This document shows positions 62,446 through 64,000 of a stretch of DNA of 64,000 bases, in pieces. The stretch is from Alloalcanivorax profundimaris. Its GTDB lineage: Bacteria; Pseudomonadota; Gammaproteobacteria; Pseudomonadales; Alcanivoracaceae. The stretch spans positions 124,001 through 188,000 of the forward strand of contig NZ_JABJWH010000009.1 in NCBI RefSeq assembly GCF_015265435.1, written 5' to 3'. Positions within the stretch are counted from its first letter, which is position 1, and every line of letters begins with the position of its first letter. The translations under genes and the position numbers were made by a program. Under the pieces are notes generated by a model, which was given only the letters and a program-made list of their open reading frames with translations, searched no databases and was not told where the DNA came from.

Positions 62446-63471
62446 TCACGGGGTCAGGGTCAAGCGCGCCGCCGGGCTGTCGTCCAGGGCCAGGGGAACC
62501 GGCTCGCTGCCCAGCCGGGCCTGCTCCACGTTGGAGCCCGGCGCCGGTGTGTAGCGCGCCGCTATTCGCAGCACATCCAGATTTTCCGGATAGCCCTGCA
62601 GCCAGTCCGAGGGTGTCAGGGTCACGGTGATGGGGAAGGATTCCACCAGCACCCGGCGCGCCGCCAGCGGCTGGCCGCCCTCGCCGTCGCGGCGCAGGAA
62701 CACGAACAGGGTGCCTCCGTCCGGCAGGTCCGGGGCATCCACGGTGACGGTGAGGTTGTCGAGCTTGTCGCCGCGCTCGCGCTGCTCCTCGGCGCGGGCC
62801 AGCCCCTGGCGGATCAGCCGGCCGGCTTCGCCGTCCCCGTGCCGGACCAGCAGCGCGCGCCAGGATTGCGCCGCCAGATCGAAGCGGCGCGCCTCGGTGG
62901 CGGCCATGGCGCGCAGCATCAGGGCGCCGTCGTGTTGCGGCTGTTCCTCCAGCACTCGCTGGATCTGCGCGTCCGCCTCGTCGGTGAGGCGGCCCTGGTT
63001 CTGGGCGATCATGCCGCGCGCCAGCAGCAGGCGGGCGCCGGCGTCGTCCGGGGCCAGGGCCAGGGCGCGGCGGGCCGCCTCCTGGGCCTGGGCCGGAGCG
63101 CCGAGCTGATCGTAGAGCAGCCCCAGGGTGTACCAGCCCGGCTGGCTGGGGTCCCGGGCGAGCCGGGATTGCAGCACCCGGGTGAGCGCCTGGGCGGAAA
63201 TGTCATGGTCGTCCTCATTGGGACCCTCGCCGCGAATCACACGCTGAGCCACGTCGTCGTAGCGGCGCTGCTCGGCGAGCCAGCCGGCGGTTTCCGGGTG
63301 CAGCCCCAGGGTCAGGTAACCCAGGCCGGCCAGCACCGCCACCAGCAGCGGCAAGGCCAGCCCCGACCAGCCCACCGGCTGGCCGTCGCGACGCCGCTCG
63401 CGGCGCCACAGAACAAAGCACACCAGGGCCGCCAGCACCACCACCAGCGGCAGAATCACGAATAAGGTCAT
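62446..63471 (-). CDS. ccmI: Cytochrome c maturation protein CcmI
   Basis: 341 aa. Two N-terminal membrane helices (residues 1-20 and about 38-56), then a periplasmic TPR domain (about 115-240, with QPGWYTLGLLYDQLGAPAQAQEAARRALAL) and a C-terminal domain (about 245-341). It captures apocytochrome c for the haem ligation complex. Start overlaps the ccmH stop by ATGA. Confidence 0.94.
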   Translation of the reverse strand: MTLFVILPLVVVLAALVCFVLWRRERRRDGQPVGWSGLALPLLVAVLAGLGYLTLGLHPETAGWLAEQRRYDDVAQRVIRGEGPNEDDHDISAQALTRVLQSRLARDPSQPGWYTLGLLYDQLGAPAQAQEAARRALALAPDDAGARLLLARGMIAQNQGRLTDEADAQIQRVLEEQPQHDGALMLRAMAATEARRFDLAAQSWRALLVRHGDGEAGRLIRQGLARAEEQRERGDKLDNLTVTVDAPDLPDGGTLFVFLRRDGEGGQPLAARRVLVESFPITVTLTPSDWLQGYPENLDVLRIAARYTPAPGSNVEQARLGSEPVPLALDDSPAARLTLTP

Positions 63472-63878
63472 TCGGCGTCGTCCTCCTCCACGCGGCGGCT
63501 GGCGCGGCGGGCCAGCAGCAGGATGCCCAGGCCGCCCAGGATCAGCAGGGCCACCGGGCCCACCCAGAGAATGGCGGTGCGTTCGTTCACCGGTGGCCGA
63601 TAGCTGACGAAGTCGCCGTAGCGGGCCACGAAGAACTGAACGATCTCCTCGTTGCTGCGGCCCTCGCGGATCATGCGCGCCACCCGCTCACGCATGTCCC
63701 GGGCGATTTCCGCGTCGGAGTCGGCGATGCTCTGGTTCTGGCATTTGGGGCAGCGCAGCTCCTCGGTGAGCCGGTGAAAACGGTCCTGCTGGGCGTTGTC
63801 GTCGAACTGATAGAGGTCGATGGCGGCCTGCAGCGGCGCCGCCAGCAGCAGGGTCAGCAGCATCAGGGCTCGGATCAT
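63468..63878 (-). CDS. ccmH: Cytochrome c maturation thiol protein CcmH (CcmL)
   Basis: 136 aa, signal peptide (MLLTLLLAAPLQAA), the redox motif LRCPKCQNQSIADSD (Cys pair), and a C-terminal membrane helix (AILWVGPVALLILGGLGILLLAR). It reduces apocytochrome CXXCH thiols. It overlaps ccmI at its end and the upstream ccmG by ATGA. Confidence 0.97.
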   Translation of the reverse strand: MIRALMLLTLLLAAPLQAAIDLYQFDDNAQQDRFHRLTEELRCPKCQNQSIADSDAEIARDMRERVARMIREGRSNEEIVQFFVARYGDFVSYRPPVNERTAILWVGPVALLILGGLGILLLARRASRRVEEDDAE

Positions 63879-64000
63879 CGCGGGCCTCCCAGGGGGTTGC
63901 CCGCCTGGCGCAGCACCGGCGCGAACTTCTCGTCCCAGGCACGCGGGTTCATCTCGCCCACGTGGCGCAGCACGATCTCGCCGCGCGGGTTGATGAGGAA
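63875..64000 (-). CDS. Thiol:disulfide interchange protein CcmG/DsbE, C-terminal part
   Basis: The last 41 codons of a gene entering from the right edge: FLINPRGEIVLRHVGEMN onward, ending GNPLGGPR. This is the typical end of CcmG/DsbE. The stop overlaps the ccmH start by ATGA. The active-site CXXC lies outside the window. Confidence 0.88.
   Translation of the reverse strand, partial: FLINPRGEIVLRHVGEMNPRAWDEKFAPVLRQAGNPLGGPR

Overview
The window is 64 kb of GC-rich (roughly two-thirds G+C), densely packed chromosomal DNA. I infer a free-living, respiratory gammaproteobacterium close to the Alcanivorax/Pseudomonas lineages. The reasons are a System I cytochrome c maturation (ccm) operon, an AlgP-like Lys/Ala-rich histone-like protein, a membrane class III adenylate cyclase, REP-type palindromes, four tRNA genes and fatty-acid/organic-acid uptake genes. 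No phage, transposase or CRISPR array is visible. The species assignment is inference from gene content only.

Layout. 1-8.5 kb: two tandem Liv-type ABC uptake systems on the minus strand. One has binding protein, two permeases and two ATPases; a second binding protein/permease set runs off the left edge. 9.3-11.9 kb: an acyl-CoA synthetase and an epoxide-hydrolase-like enzyme. 11.9-15.1 kb: OmpA-like protein, Na/Ca-exchanger-like antiporter and a formate/nitrite-type channel. 15.2-19.4 kb: an iron-starvation signalling set (FecI-like sigma, FecR-like regulator, TonB receptor) with a REP palindrome before the receptor. 19.5-20.7 kb: a toxin-antitoxin pair, then tRNA-Ser surrounded by repeats. 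20.8-28.9 kb: thioesterase, nitroreductase, adenylate cyclase, AbgT transporter, DUF4870 protein, queF, an ABC exporter and a histidine phosphatase. 29-32.3 kb: rnk and a large autotransporter. 32.4-40.8 kb: one minus-strand operon joining a TRAP transporter to a molybdenum hydroxylase and its XdhC-type maturation factor. 41.2-41.6 kb: tRNA-Gly and tRNA-Glu. 41.8-45.8 kb: GST, GDYXXLXY and DUF2157 proteins and a RimK-family ATP-grasp enzyme. 45.9-48.7 kb: ccmABCDE. 48.8-53.4 kb: lipocalin, CYTH protein and metR/metE. 53.4-57.8 kb: Sco, CtaG-like protein, NasS/NasT-like regulators and a DUF5924 protein. 58.2-62.3 kb: tRNA-Arg, bfr/bfd, AlgP-like protein, hemH and adk. 62.4-64 kb: ccmI, ccmH and the end of ccmG.

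How the genes work together. Haem and iron handling recurs: receptor signalling, bacterioferritin and its ferredoxin, ferrochelatase, and the cytochrome c maturation genes in two blocks. Uptake of organic nutrients is the other theme (two Liv systems, TRAP system, AbgT, FNT).

The most unusual structure is a family of short hairpin-rich inserts of 77-91 bp. They lie beside three of the tRNA transcription units, inside duplicated fragments of those same tRNA genes. Three copies interrupt the fragment exactly in the T-loop and one in the D-loop. All share a GCCCC-GAAG-GGGTGAG-like core and common ends, and the intact functional tRNA sits next to them. I do not recognise this as a named repeat family. 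Other points are two genes whose best start is an ATC codon, and an ABC ATPase pair whose sequence predicts one canonical and one degenerate nucleotide site.
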